A DNA stretch of 64,000 nt from Brachionus manjavacas (Eukaryota > Rotifera > Eurotatoria > Ploima > Brachionidae): contig JAHQIY010000020.1 in NCBI GenBank assembly GCA_019054805.1, positions 62,001 through 126,000 of the forward strand, read 5' to 3'. This document shows, in pieces, positions 23,701-33,839 of this stretch (positions are counted from its first letter, which is position 1; each line of letters starts with the position of its first letter). A program made the position numbers and the translations under genes. The notes beneath the pieces are model-generated. The model was not told where the DNA came from. It worked only from the letters and a program-made list of their open reading frames with translations, and made no database searches.

Positions 23701-25166
23701 AAAAAGTATAACCAGGTGGTCACAAAATTGACCAGACCTAGATTTTTATTGCTATTTAAAAAAAAAAAGAAAAAAAACACCAAAAGGTTACCAAACAAAA
23801 CAAAAAAAATATTACCGAACAATTTCTAGATTCATTAATAGCTGAATTATTAAATCTAGAATTAGATTTATTTAAAAATGACAATGAGTCATTTTTATCG
23901 ACAAGCACAGTTTGATCAAGAATAAAATTATCAGAATTAGTTTCGTTAAAGCTAGTCTAATAGGCGACAAAAAAAAATCTTGATTTTTCACCAATTTAAA
24001 TACTTCAAATTACTTACATTTGATTTTTTGGGTTGATTAGTGGATTTCTTATTAGTTATCAAATTGGTGAACCATTTGTCTGGACCATCAGTTTTTTCCT
24101 CTGTTTTGGCATCAAAATTAAGCGGCTGCATGTTGCCTAGAGTAAAATTTTTATTATTCTGATTTGCATGCTCCATATTGTCAATGCTATCGGCAAAACT
24201 AGAATTCATCGAGTCTTTGGCTCCTGTCTTAAAGCCTATGGGTGGTTTTTCACCAGGTCCGGATTGAGAATTTCTTCTTCTCGGATTGTTGAACGAGCCG
24301 TCCAAATCAATACTTGTCTCAAACTTGGTCGGTTCTTTCATCCACTCATCATTTTTGGTGCTTGCGTTTGTCTTTGCTTTTGGTTTGAGCAAGCTCTCGA
24401 AATCAAAGTCTAGATCGAGCTTGCCAGGCGCTGTTTTGCCAAGGTTATCGCCAGCTTTTGGCTTGTGATCTTCTTCGTCATTGAACGAAACAGAACGCTT
24501 GGCAGGAGGCTGGGAAAGAGTTGTGCGAGGCGTAGTCGAGGCTACTGATGGCATGTAACTGCCAAACAAAAAATCATCATCACTTTTAGTCTCATTTTTT
24601 TCTGCCTTTGTCTTTCCGAATAGTTCATCGACTAAAGTTTTTTGTTTGGATGTGTTGTCTGTTTGTTTTGGCAAATTTGTCTTTGGCTTTGGGTCTAGAT
24701 TTAAGAAAAAAAATTTTTTTTAACTAAAAAATTTTAGTTTTACCAAAGTCTTCGTCAAATATGAAGCCAATTTTTGGTTTGGCAGGCGTGGGCATTGTAG
24801 AAGCAAGTGGAGGCTTGGTAGATGTATTGGTGTGCTTTTTGCCTATCAGCTCGTCTAAATTGTCCAAAGGATCGTCTTCGAAGTTGAAGCCTTGGACAAA
24901 ATTTAAGTTTGGTTCTAAGCTTTTTTTTTAAGAAAAGTTACTTTTGGCTCTAGTTAGACTTGGTTGTGTCTGAGATAAATTTGGCTTTCGTTTGGTACTG
25001 TCTAGGCCTTCGGTTTCGCGCAAAATTTTGGCAATATCGTCGTCATCGGCCTCTGATACATCCGAGTCGTTGAATGAAGAATTTTTTTTTAGGCTATTTG
25101 AGGAATTTTTTGAAATATACAAAAAAAAATTTTGCCATTTTAATAATCTCACTTAAAGCGGCTCAT
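17711..25166 (-). CDS. FBF1: FBF1 homologue, ciliary transition-fibre protein (9 exons)
   Basis: Exons (minus): 25166-25153, 25093-24942, 24914-24744, 24694-24018, 23956-23816, 20770-20170, 18918-18314, 18262-17876, 17809-17711. All have GT..AG borders and the sum is 949 codons including stop. FBF1 (Fas-binding factor 1) sits at distal appendages/transition fibres of the basal body and gates entry of intraflagellar-transport cargo. The N-terminal 380 residues are low-complexity with acidic DDD motifs and short LFG/FDFESLL patches. The remainder is one long coiled coil. EEQLKLREERLNRQQ, RLEDHLAEQSKSVAEERW and the C-terminus NDEKNFIETLKSSSRSLS align with vertebrate FBF1 (C-terminal FLETLKKGSYNL). 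A 14-nt first exon encodes MSRF plus two bases. Intron 5 (3.0 kb) is filled with mobile elements. Identification is strong for the C-terminal half; the N-terminal exons rest on phase and splice sites. Confidence 0.88.
18919..20169. other. FBF1 intron 6, AT-rich
   Basis: 1.25 kb between coiled-coil exons. It contains only AT-rich sequence with short chance ORFs (for example 19356-19562 plus). No repeat family recognised. Confidence 0.4.
20926..21030 (+). repeat. Left arm of a long inverted repeat in FBF1 intron 5
   Basis: Starts CTGGTCAATGTTGTGACCAG and includes AAATTTCATGAACAATTG and a GAAGAAAAAAA block. The reverse complement of 23637-23734 carries the same blocks in the same order (CTGGTCAATTTTGTGACCAC, AAATTTCATGAACAATTG). 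The pair encloses 2.8 kb with a MITE and two LINE remnants. Confidence 0.65.
21218..21340. mobile_element. Short MITE with 29-bp TIRs and TA duplication
   Basis: Bases 21220-21248 and 21310-21338 are inverted repeats (ACGTAATCATCCGAATT against ACGTAATTATCTGAATT, then GTGACATGTC). TA flanks each end (21218-21219 and 21339-21340). The centre holds a palindrome around GAGTACTC. The TA duplication points to the Tc1/mariner type; non-coding. Confidence 0.65.
21425..22830 (+). mobile_element. LINE remnant D (RT domain, broken) in FBF1 intron 5
   Basis: Plus-strand RT. YRPISLTSIVDKVIERM lies near 21500-21555, TDFSKAFDKVPHGKL from 21678, [18 protein letters not shown], the RYADDL box near 21940, then the C-terminal segment 22277-22651 (RLHLEYAVGTWSS, VQRRATKLI). 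A deletion with stop near 21617, a stop at 22118 and a further frame change break it. The 3' end has stem-loops ACGCT/AGCGT (22766-22779) and TAGATA/TATCTA (22788-22803), CTGCAG (22806-22811), then ACT repeats to about 22827. It is 5' truncated, inactive, and related in tail design to remnant C. Confidence 0.87.
22985..23540 (-). mobile_element. Degraded copy of LINE family A, 3' part
   Basis: The plus-strand text parallels 44700-45290 almost throughout: (ATTT)n, TACCGAGCTAGAGATCCTTC, GCAATTACACAATGGAGTTG, CTCAATCCTGTCCCAACATA, GCTGTATTCTGAATTGCTTG and GAAAATGAATTCAAACAAGG. This is the C-terminal end of the RT ORF plus 3' UTR, read on the minus strand. The reading frame is broken by small indels. 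Confidence 0.8.
23541..23734 (-). repeat. Right arm of the FBF1-intron inverted repeat, with a possible coding remnant
   Basis: The arm proper is 23637-23734. On the minus strand the stretch 23690-23545 is open and reads KFHEQLFTEFNEEKK ... TFGLFFEYDSHKIDNAI before a stop. The left arm (20926-21030) encodes the same KFHEQL start before breaking. This suggests decayed protein-coding sequence shared by both arms. I do not recognise the family. Confidence 0.45.
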
Positions 25167-27442
25167 GTTAATACTATTTCAGTTGGATGAATTTTTTTTT
25201 GCATGGAACCGTAAATTTTTTTAAAAATTTCAAAGGGACAAAAAATTCTTTCGATTAAAAATTTATTAGAAAAGAGAAAATATTTTTTTTGCATGGTTTC
25301 CATAGTTACCGAAAAGGGTTTATTTTTTTTGCAGCCAAAAAAAGTATCAAAAAAGGATACATTATTAAGCCATTTTTAATTTAAATTAAATCGATGGCTT
25401 ACTTTTGAAAAGTTGAAAAATTTTGCTTTAAAGTTAAATTCTTTGACGATTAATTTTGTTATATTTGTTAAATCATGTACCACTGGTTTAATTTACAAAA
25501 AAATAAAAAAAAATAATTTTTCTAATTCAGTGCCAGTTATGATGTGACAAGCTAATTTCCAGCACTCTATTTTTTCCGAATTAAACTATTTTTCTATTTT
25601 TAAAAATTTGACATAAAGCTTTAAAATTTTTTAAATAGCAGTCAAGAAACAACACCTGAAATAAAACAAAATTTGATAATTTAGCTAATAATAATACGAT
25701 AATTGAAATAGACAAATAAATGCCAAAATTAAAGAAAAAAGGTGCCTGGTACCAAATAAGTGAATTAGGATTGATTTTTGCACACATAAACTGGTTTATT
25801 TATATCAAAAAATATTTAACTTTAAAAAAAATTCTGAAAAAATGACTAAAAAGTATTTACTCTTCATCAGCTATTTTTTTTTACCGCAAAATTATTTTAT
25901 TCACTAAATAATTTAATTTAAAAAAATTAAACAAAAAATGTGAAGCATAAAAAGACAATAAATTATTTTTTGGTCTTGTCCCTTTTTACTGGTTGGAAAC
26001 TTTCTGTTGTTCTGTCAATTCATCAAGATTTTAGAAGTGGCAAATTAAATCAAATAATCCAGATTATTAATCTTGATAACTTTTTTCCAGAATAAACCAC
26101 TGACGACCATCTGTGAAGTCTTCCAGTTTTAATACGGGTTCTGTGTAAAATTTTTTAATATTTAAATTATTATGATTTAAATTATTTTTAATTTTTAAAT
26201 TTTACTTGAGCAGTCCAACCGCCATTCTTTAACCCAAGATTACCTCTGTTTATAATATTATTTATTGATTGTAATGCGCTATTGTGCCTTGGTACCCCAA
26301 GAAAAAAATTTCCCTTTTCATTCATCTGTTTGTAATTCCTTATTATTAGAAATTTTTAAGTTAAAATACATTTTTATTTTTACCATTTTTAATTTTTTTA
26401 CTAAATTAATTAGATGCATGGAAATAAATTGCACTTTAAAAAAATAATAATTAGAATATAAATGAATAAATTTTCTGATAAAAATAATTTTGCTTATAAA
26501 AAAAATTGGCTAACTAAAGAAATAAAGACCAAAAATATTGGGTTTAAATTTTATGAATTTTTCTAATTGTAAAATATTTCTTAAATTTTTTCTAAATCCA
26601 TAAAATTGACAAAAGCTTTTATTTTGCAATGTTCTAATGATTTTTTCGGTGAGCTTTGTGAATAAATTTAACTCCTAATTTTTTCTATTTTTCGACTCTT
26701 ATTTCATTTTTAATTTCAATGTTTCTCTTTTGGAAAATAAAAAAAATTGGTCCCAAATGTTTTAATTAAAATAAAGAAAATAAGAGACTTGTTATCTTAG
26801 CATTTATTTAAAATTTAATTCTAGATATTTTCAATCTATCAGCAGTAGCATTGAAAATTCTATAGAATAAATGAAATATTAGCGATGAATCACATTGCTA
26901 TTATTGACGAAAAAAAATTAAACATCATTTAAAGACGTTACATGATGTTTGTATGGGTTAAAAAATCAAATTAATATTTTTTTGTATTTTTAGAAAAATT
27001 AATTTTTTTTTTTTTTTTAAATTTGAAATTGAAAAAAAAGATTCACTTTTTTAAGTCTCTTTTTAATAAATGAATAGATTTGATTTATTTTTTAGCAAAA
27101 TTTTCTAGAATAATAATAAAAAATAAATTTGAGTTTGATAAACAGACAAGTTGTCTAGTCTTGTTTAGTTTATTGAGTACAAATAAGAAATATTAAAAAT
27201 AAAATAAAATAATCACTTTGAAATTGAATAAATAAAGATGGCAACGTTCATCATTTGATTTCTAAATAATACTTCAAATGACATAAATTATAGCAAAGGA
27301 ATTGCGGAGTGAGGCTTGGTTGGATAGTTGCCATCGTAGCTGTTTTTAAGAAAAAAAAGTTTAATAAGTTCATTAATACTTAACCATGTTTTGATTTAAA
27401 AGATTTATTTTGATTTTTAGTTTTGTCTTATTTTTTAATTGT
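25167..27442. other. Intergenic between FBF1 and the LRR-GPCR
   Basis: Mostly AT-rich. Two coding-looking spots exist on the minus strand: 26067-26327 (listed separately) and 27288-27339. The latter follows an acceptor (TTAAAAACAG) and reads YDGNYPTKPHSAIPLL then stop. It could be a terminal exon of an unplaced gene or chance. Confidence 0.35.
26067..26327 (-). CDS. Possible two-exon 3' end of an unrecognised gene, or a pseudogene
   Basis: Minus strand. After the acceptor TTACAAACAG at about 26328 the frame reads MNEKGNFFLGVPRHN ... INRGNLGLKNGGWTAQ to a GT near 26210. A second acceptor (ACACAG) at 26141 opens PVLKLEDFTDGRQWFILEKS and a stop at 26067-26069. The composition is protein-like and base content rises locally. 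Joining needs phase 1, which works with the donor inside GGCG|GTTGG but not with the more obvious CAA|GTAAAA, so the model is uncertain. The pattern is vaguely beta-rich; no family assigned. No upstream exons found. Confidence 0.28.
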
Positions 27443-29836
27443 CTATTTATTTTGGACAGATTGAATAGATGAAACCAAATTATTATATTTTAATTTGACT
27501 AGAAATTTTTTGTTAAATTTTTGAATTCTAAAAATTTCATAAAAAGTTTGTCTCAATTTTTTGTTTAAAACATATGCAAATAGAATATCGAATAATATTA
27601 CCAAATTGGACACAATTAAATTTGTGGTTTGCAGCGATCCAACTCTTACATTCAAGTTGACATAATCAGAGTCTTGAGAAGTCATCCAAAATTTGCTTAA
27701 TTTGATCCTAAGCACTGACAATAGAATATCCGGTATTCTAGATATCACAATAAAGAAGCATTGAAAAATAACCATTACCAAAGCTTTGGTTTCATCTGCC
27801 TCTGCACTCCTGTTCTCTACTTTTGACAAAATTTTACTTTTTCGCTTAAATGACTCCCTTAGGAACATTACAAGCAAAATGTTAATCACAAAGCTAATTA
27901 AAGTCAATACAATAATCACTCCATCTTGGATCAAATAGCCAAATGCAAAAATTTGTTTGATGTTAAGAGATATTTTTAAGCAGTCATAGTTTGCACAAGT
28001 GAATAATTGATTTAGATTTAGAACAAAACAAATTAAAGCTGAGCCGACCAGGAGTTGTTTTTGCAGTTTTTTTTTTCCTTTGAACCATGAAAATTTTTTG
28101 TTGTTGGACACAAAGACAAAGCGGTCCAAAGTCAAAAATAAATTGCAAAATAAACTGTTCATTGTGGCAAAGTAGCCCAGAAAGTCGGATACATAAATTT
28201 TAAATTTTCTCAGCAAAGGTCTCTGGGATCTGTAGTCAATTTTACAGTAGTTAACTCCTGATGCCATGTAGGACTCGAAATTTATGTTCGGATAAATAAA
28301 CACATTGGGCATGAGCATCAAAAATGAAATGGTTTGATAGAATATGACCATTTTAAGGTAAATGTACATGGTTTGTTTGAAATTTTTGTCGCTTAGAACT
28401 CTAAGAGTGACAATACCAAAAAAAGTACCAAACACGCTTAGAATTAGCATGAAAAAAATTTCTGAAAATTGCTCCCAACACTCTTTAGAAAAGTATTTGC
28501 TGTCCAAATCGCATTGTGGAGTATACACTAGGTCAAAAATTCCGCATTCTCTTAGCTTAGCTGTTATATTACACGTTTGATTATACAAATCAAAATTTTT
28601 AATGCAATCTTGAACAGAGCTGGTCTGAATTTGAATCCTTGATTTCAAATCTTTGTTGAGATATTGTTCAAAGCGGTAATTTTGAAGCAGCCATATAAGA
28701 GTACAGGTGCATTTGAGTGGCTTGGGTGAATTTATGACTGCAAAGACAAGATTTTTGTGCGGAAAATAGGCAAATGAACAAAAATGTTCGTCCGGAAATG
28801 TGTAATCAGACTCTAATTTTATCAAACTTTGAGATAAGTGATCCATATTTTTCCTATTGCTTATGCTAACACAATTTTCAAAGTCTATTTTATTAAAATG
28901 ATTAAAATAATTCAGCCATCTATTATTCGAACTAGAAAAAAATTCTCCTAAATTATTAAGCCTAAGAGTTAGCATGTTAACTCGAATAGATTTAAAAACA
29001 GTTTCCTCGATTCGAACAAGTTCAATGTCTAACAGACTAAGTGAGTCCAACATGTTGAAAATTTTCTCTTCTAAAAACTTGCTTGTCAGCTCTATTTTAC
29101 CATTGATAAGGAAAAGGTGCCAAACTGGTGCTTCGATTAAATTAATGCGCTTAATATTGTTCCACATGTCCTTGCTTGGAATAAAATTAGGTACATTGTC
29201 CATTGTCAAATTGTAAAAGTATAATTTTGAAATTTCAAAATAAAAAAATGGAATAGGGCAAATTGGCTTGGGAAATTTTACTGATCCATAAATGTAAAAG
29301 CTATCGATTATAATTTTATTGAACAAAATTTTATTTCTGAACAAATAATCAAGAAACAAGGTGCAAATTTTCTCGATAGGAATTTGGTAGTAATAAAAAC
29401 CCAAATACGAGTCTTTTAGAATCAAATTTTCTAAGTAAAGTAATGGATTACCAGTCTCCGAATCATTGGTAAAACTAAAATTTTTTACACTATTTAAAAT
29501 TAAAGTGTATCTATTTTCAAAATTTAAAGGTAAAATGCTTTTATTGTTCTTGAAATAAATTGTTGAATCATGGTCAGTTAGGTCTAGATCTAACACTATT
29601 GGTGTTTGCCACAATTCATTCTGTTCAAGCTGCTGGCCAAATTGGATTGCTTCGCATGGATTGCTGCACTGAACATAGGATATATTTGAAAGTGTTCTCT
29701 CGCTAGTAAGATAATGTATTTCATCAAAATAGTTGAATTTAAAGCTGCTTAAATTTAGATTGCAGCTATCTGGTATGGCCAGAACTGTTGAACCAAAAGC
29801 TATGATAATATACATAAAATTAATTTTTAAAATCAT
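27443..29836 (-). CDS. LRR-ectodomain class A-like GPCR, intronless
   Basis: 797 residues from the ATG at 29836. An earlier in-frame TTG is not a credible start. Signal peptide about 1-20. The ectodomain of about 430 residues holds irregular leucine-rich segments and ends with an LRR C-terminal-cap pattern: PLKCTCTLIWLL near 373-385 with further Cys up to about 455. Seven hydrophobic helices follow: about 458-482, 490-512, 551-577, 595-615, 632-660, 684-710 and 738-762. TM3 ends LDRFVFV (DRY replaced by DRF). The Cys before TM3 and the Cys pair in loop 2 permit the usual disulphide. TM7 has FDILFAY where NPxxY is expected. The architecture resembles glycoprotein-hormone/relaxin-type LGRs but is too divergent to name. 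A lineage-specific sensory or peptide receptor is a reasonable inference. Confidence 0.8.
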   Translation of the reverse strand: MILKINFMYIIIAFGSTVLAIPDSCNLNLSSFKFNYFDEIHYLTSERTLSNISYVQCSNPCEAIQFGQQLEQNELWQTPIVLDLDLTDHDSTIYFKNNKSILPLNFENRYTLILNSVKNFSFTNDSETGNPLLYLENLILKDSYLGFYYYQIPIEKICTLFLDYLFRNKILFNKIIIDSFYIYGSVKFPKPICPIPFFYFEISKLYFYNLTMDNVPNFIPSKDMWNNIKRINLIEAPVWHLFLINGKIELTSKFLEEKIFNMLDSLSLLDIELVRIEETVFKSIRVNMLTLRLNNLGEFFSSSNNRWLNYFNHFNKIDFENCVSISNRKNMDHLSQSLIKLESDYTFPDEHFCSFAYFPHKNLVFAVINSPKPLKCTCTLIWLLQNYRFEQYLNKDLKSRIQIQTSSVQDCIKNFDLYNQTCNITAKLRECGIFDLVYTPQCDLDSKYFSKECWEQFSEIFFMLILSVFGTFFGIVTLRVLSDKNFKQTMYIYLKMVIFYQTISFLMLMPNVFIYPNINFESYMASGVNYCKIDYRSQRPLLRKFKIYVSDFLGYFATMNSLFCNLFLTLDRFVFVSNNKKFSWFKGKKKLQKQLLVGSALICFVLNLNQLFTCANYDCLKISLNIKQIFAFGYLIQDGVIIVLTLISFVINILLVMFLRESFKRKSKILSKVENRSAEADETKALVMVIFQCFFIVISRIPDILLSVLRIKLSKFWMTSQDSDYVNLNVRVGSLQTTNLIVSNLVILFDILFAYVLNKKLRQTFYEIFRIQKFNKKFLVKLKYNNLVSSIQSVQNK

Positions 29837-32800
29837 TTTTATCCACAAAAAAAAATTTGTTTTATTTTATAGATTTTATTTTTTAAGCTTTATTATATCG
29901 TCGGTATTTTCAAAATAAATTTAAAAAAAAATTTAAAAAGACTTCCTTTTGAAAAAACTAATAATCTCAATTATCTGAAGATGCCGTCAAAGCTTAAAAG
30001 ATTAGTATCCAAGTGGAGAGGCAGAAATTTTATTATTTACCAAATCATCTAATTTTAGAATAATAATGGTGTTTTTTTTATCTATCAATAATAATATTTT
30101 TTTCTTTCAATTACAGAAATAATCAATTGACTGGCGTAAAGACTTTAAAAAGAGTTCATGTGTGAAAATTTGTAGTTCATAATAGAATATGTAAATTTCA
30201 AATCAAAATTTTAAGTTTTAGCTTTATAATTTATAATTCTTACAAAAAAACTTTAAAAACCTTCTTAATTCTTTTAAAAATAACTAATTAAAATTTTTTA
30301 AACATAATTTTTTTAATCTTTAAAATAGAAAAATAGAAAAAAATTAAAAAAACTAAATTTTAATCAATATTTTTTAGGGGGTGGTCAAGTTCGTTTCAAT
30401 TCGATCATTTTAATTAGACTTTTTGCTAATTAAAATGAGCTGATTGAAACGAACTTCTTTATCCTCATTTTTAGATATTATGAAGATTTAAAAAACAAAA
30501 TAATTTAAAAAAAATATTTTATCAACCAGTCGATAAAATTGATTTTTAAATTTAAATTTTTATAATGATATTTTGTAAAGTTAATTTTTGAATTTAATAT
30601 TTGAAGTTCATTTTTAAATTTAATTTTTAATGTTAGAAACAATTTAACTGTTAATATTTTTTATTTATTCTTTTGTTAATTCATTTTTTATTAATTTTTA
30701 TTTTCTCTTTTTTTAAGTATAAATAAATTTCTAACTAGAAATATTATTTTACTCCCAGTTATTTTTAGTGAAAATAAACGTTTTCTAGATACAAATACTT
30801 TTGAAATAAAAAATTCCAAAATTAACTTTACAAAAGATCCGTTTATAAATTTAAATTTAGAAATCGATTTTAAATTTATGTAGAAATTGAACTTTTTTGG
30901 CTTCGATATATTTTGATCAATATAAAAAAATATCATTTAATACGTTTGTTTAAAATAAAACTTAGAAAACTTAATTTGGATTTCAAATAAAATTTTATAA
31001 CTATCAAATAACTATCAATAAGAAAAATAACATAAATATTTAATCTATTTGAATGAAAAACTAATCTTTTTTTTCTAATTGATTTTTAATTTATATTTTA
31101 AAATCTATTTTTGGAAGCTCTAAAAAACAGCTATCCAAATTAATGATTAATGAAAACAATGGCTTATTATATCATTTTTATTAAAATATTAATTAATTTT
31201 ATTTTTATCTTAAAATCATCAATTTTAAATTGCCTTCATTGGTTTCAGCTAAACAAAAATATAATTAAATTAATTTTTTCTTGCACAGCAATTTATTTAA
31301 CAAAATATTTAATTCAAATAATTAAAATCTATAAAATTTGATGGCTTTAATATTGAATCTTTTGATCATAAAGTATATAATATAATATAATATTTGTAAT
31401 ATAATAATGATAATAAATTTCGATTTAGTCATAGATCAATTGCATTATTGTTGCGACTTAAATTTTATTTCTATTTCTTTGAGTCGTTTAGGATTTAATT
31501 CAAACTTTAGGTTCTTGAAAAATTTTATTTGAGTAAAACAAGAATTTAAAAAAGAAAATAACCATTCTTTCAATTTTTTTCTTGTTAAAGGGTATTAGGA
31601 TCGTATTTTTCTTAAAAATTTTTTTATTTCATTTTAGTATTTTGCTTCAAGATTTTAATTTAAAAGTTTAAATTGAAATATGTAATAATTCTTTGCAAAA
31701 TTAAAGATTGCTTCTTTCAAAAAATAGCATTTAAGAAATAATACGGTTCAATTAAAAAAGAAAAATTTTTTTAATGGAAACTTCCTCTTCTGTTTTTAAA
31801 CACAAAAGTAACTAGGTAGTTGTTTCAATATTGTTCTTTGAATACAGAGCCCAAAATATTACCTTAATCGCATGTGCGGAACATGCGAACTAAAATGTTC
31901 GTTTTAAACCACTTTTTTTGAGTTATTTCTTGAGATAAAGAAAGCCTCAAGTTTTATTTAGTGAAATTATTTGCGCTTTTTTGATTTGATTCTTCTTTTC
32001 TTGATGAGTATCAAAACATTTTTAAATCCCTCGAAAATTCTGTTAACAACTTGGTACAAAAGAAAAAAGCCTTAAGATTTTTTATCGTTTTGTTTTGTTC
32101 TTTTGTTGTTACACATAACTTGAAAGACTAAAAAATTTTCAAAAAAAAATTTGATATGTCGTAAAAAACATATTAGTGCTGAAATTTTACTCTTGCATTA
32201 ATAATTTATAATGTTACATATTTTTGGTCAATAATAAAAGAACTTGGGAGAATCAAAAAGTCCAAGTATCCTTTTTGGATTCAAAATTGGTTTATTATCA
32301 AAAAAATTAAAAAAAAATAATTATAAAATTTTGAATGAATTTAGCATTTGAATCATACATATAAAAGTAAAAAAGAGTCTGCAATAAAAAAATATGCCTT
32401 GAATTTTTTTTTTAAACTTGACAATTTTGAATCTAATGTTAAATAAATAATCGATAAAAATAAATCGGCTTTAAAATATTCTAAGTTAAGCATTGAATAA
32501 AATTCATTCTTAATTCTTTCCAAATTAATTTTTTTTTACCTGGTTGCATTCAAATAGAAAAATTTGTTTAATGCTTTAGAAATGTTCCTGGCTAATTCAA
32601 ATAGAGCCTAATATATTAAAAAAATGCATGAAATTATAATATAATTTCGGAATTCTTAGTTTCATTTTTTCCTACAAAATTAAATAGTAAATTTAAATAA
32701 AAAACTAATGAAAATTTCTTTTATTTTTCTTGAACACAAGCACAATATATTTTGCTAATTCTTTTGAAAAAAAAATTGGTAATTAAAAAATTAAATTAAA

Positions 32801-32864
32801 AAAAAATTACATTAGATCTAAACAGTAGGTAACAATTGAATAAATTAAGAAAAAACAAGAATCT
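29837..32864. other. Gene-free AT-rich stretch
   Basis: 3.0 kb between the GPCR and GT31 genes. Only chance ORFs in low-complexity A/T sequence, plus one strong hairpin at 30387-30456. GPCR promoter elements should lie at its left end. Confidence 0.45.
30387..30456. repeat. 31-bp-arm hairpin, 8-nt loop
   Basis: Arms 30387-30417 and 30426-30456 are inverted repeats, 28 of 31 pairing, starting AAGTTCGTTTCAAT and ending CATTTTAATTAG, with mismatches clustered in the middle. It could be a tiny foldback element or a microRNA-like hairpin; nothing decides between these. Confidence 0.6.
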
Positions 32865-33839
32865 CTAAAAACTTGCCATAACAAAATTTGCATCATTGGT
32901 CACGTTTTGAATAAGATTCCAAGCATAACTAAAATCTTGGGTGAGTGGATTGCGGTGTCTGTATAAAAAAGTTGTTTTTTGGTTTAATAGATCAAAAGTG
33001 TCATAACTTATTAGAACAACTTTTGACTTTTCGGCGTGTATATAAATTTTATCCATTATTTTTGATACATAAATATCATCTATCCAAAAAATATCTGTCT
33101 TAAAGGAAGCTTCAAAAATTTTGCTCGCCAAATGATTGCTGAGCACATAGCCATGTTCGGAACAGACATATCTGGACTTGTAGTGGTACGGCTTGTATTC
33201 GCTGTATTTTACATAGAATTTAGATTTTTTGTTTCGAACCACTCTTGGCCTTGAGCTAAATTCGCACAAGAGATAATTTTGGAATCTGACATTTGACAAG
33301 TGAAAGGCCAATTTTGGCGGATTAAGGTCTATGTCGTGTTTTAGTTTGACATAAAATTTGGCTTGACGACAATTATTGGTCAACCATCCCAGAGCTAGAA
33401 CTGATTTGGAATACATTAGGCGAAATTGGTCCAAAAAATTTCCCATCAAAATATCACCATGACGCTCGTTTTCAAACTCAATCATTTGGTTTAGAGATTC
33501 ATTTTCGCTGAGGCCCAGCACAAATAAGTTTCGCTGAAATGGGTACAGAGTTTTGTTTGACCAGGATTTGCGGATTTGGATGCGTCTTTCAAAATTTTTC
33601 ACATCAATATAAACATAAGAAATGTAGATGATTTTGTTGTGGGGGCACACTTGGCTTTTGTTTGGCAATATGCGATACTTGAGACCGATCGGGTGATTAT
33701 CAATAAGTTCATTTTGTTTTATTCGTAGACTTTTTTCTAAATTTGTCTTTGGACTTTTTTTATCAGTTTTGAAAAAAACTGAATAACAAAAAACAAAGCC
33801 GATAACTGTAAAAAATTTTTTCCAAGTCCTCAGCCTCAT
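32865..33839 (-). CDS. GT31 beta-1,3-galactosyl/GlcNAc-transferase-like protein, intronless
   Basis: 324 residues. Type II Golgi layout: short cytosolic tail, membrane anchor about 10-23, then the catalytic domain. Family motifs in order: RRIQIRKSW at 85-93, LFVLGL at 105-110, ERHGDILMGNFLDQF at 125-139 followed by the SVLALGWLTNNC helix, KLKHDIDLN at 165-173 (the metal-binding DDD position), VCSEHGYVLS at 225-234 and IDDIYVSKI at 253-261 (family EDVYVG). The family adds beta-1,3-linked Gal or GlcNAc to glycans. The DxD is preserved only as D-I-D with His in front, so activity or donor use may differ. The exact acceptor cannot be told. Confidence 0.85.
   Translation of the reverse strand: MRLRTWKKFFTVIGFVFCYSVFFKTDKKSPKTNLEKSLRIKQNELIDNHPIGLKYRILPNKSQVCPHNKIIYISYVYIDVKNFERRIQIRKSWSNKTLYPFQRNLFVLGLSENESLNQMIEFENERHGDILMGNFLDQFRLMYSKSVLALGWLTNNCRQAKFYVKLKHDIDLNPPKLAFHLSNVRFQNYLLCEFSSRPRVVRNKKSKFYVKYSEYKPYHYKSRYVCSEHGYVLSNHLASKIFEASFKTDIFWIDDIYVSKIMDKIYIHAEKSKVVLISYDTFDLLNQKTTFLYRHRNPLTQDFSYAWNLIQNVTNDANFVMASF

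Noticed and set aside
30691-30936. 81-codon minus-strand frame
   Set aside because: Low-complexity Lys/Phe/Ile composition typical of AT-rich noncoding DNA.
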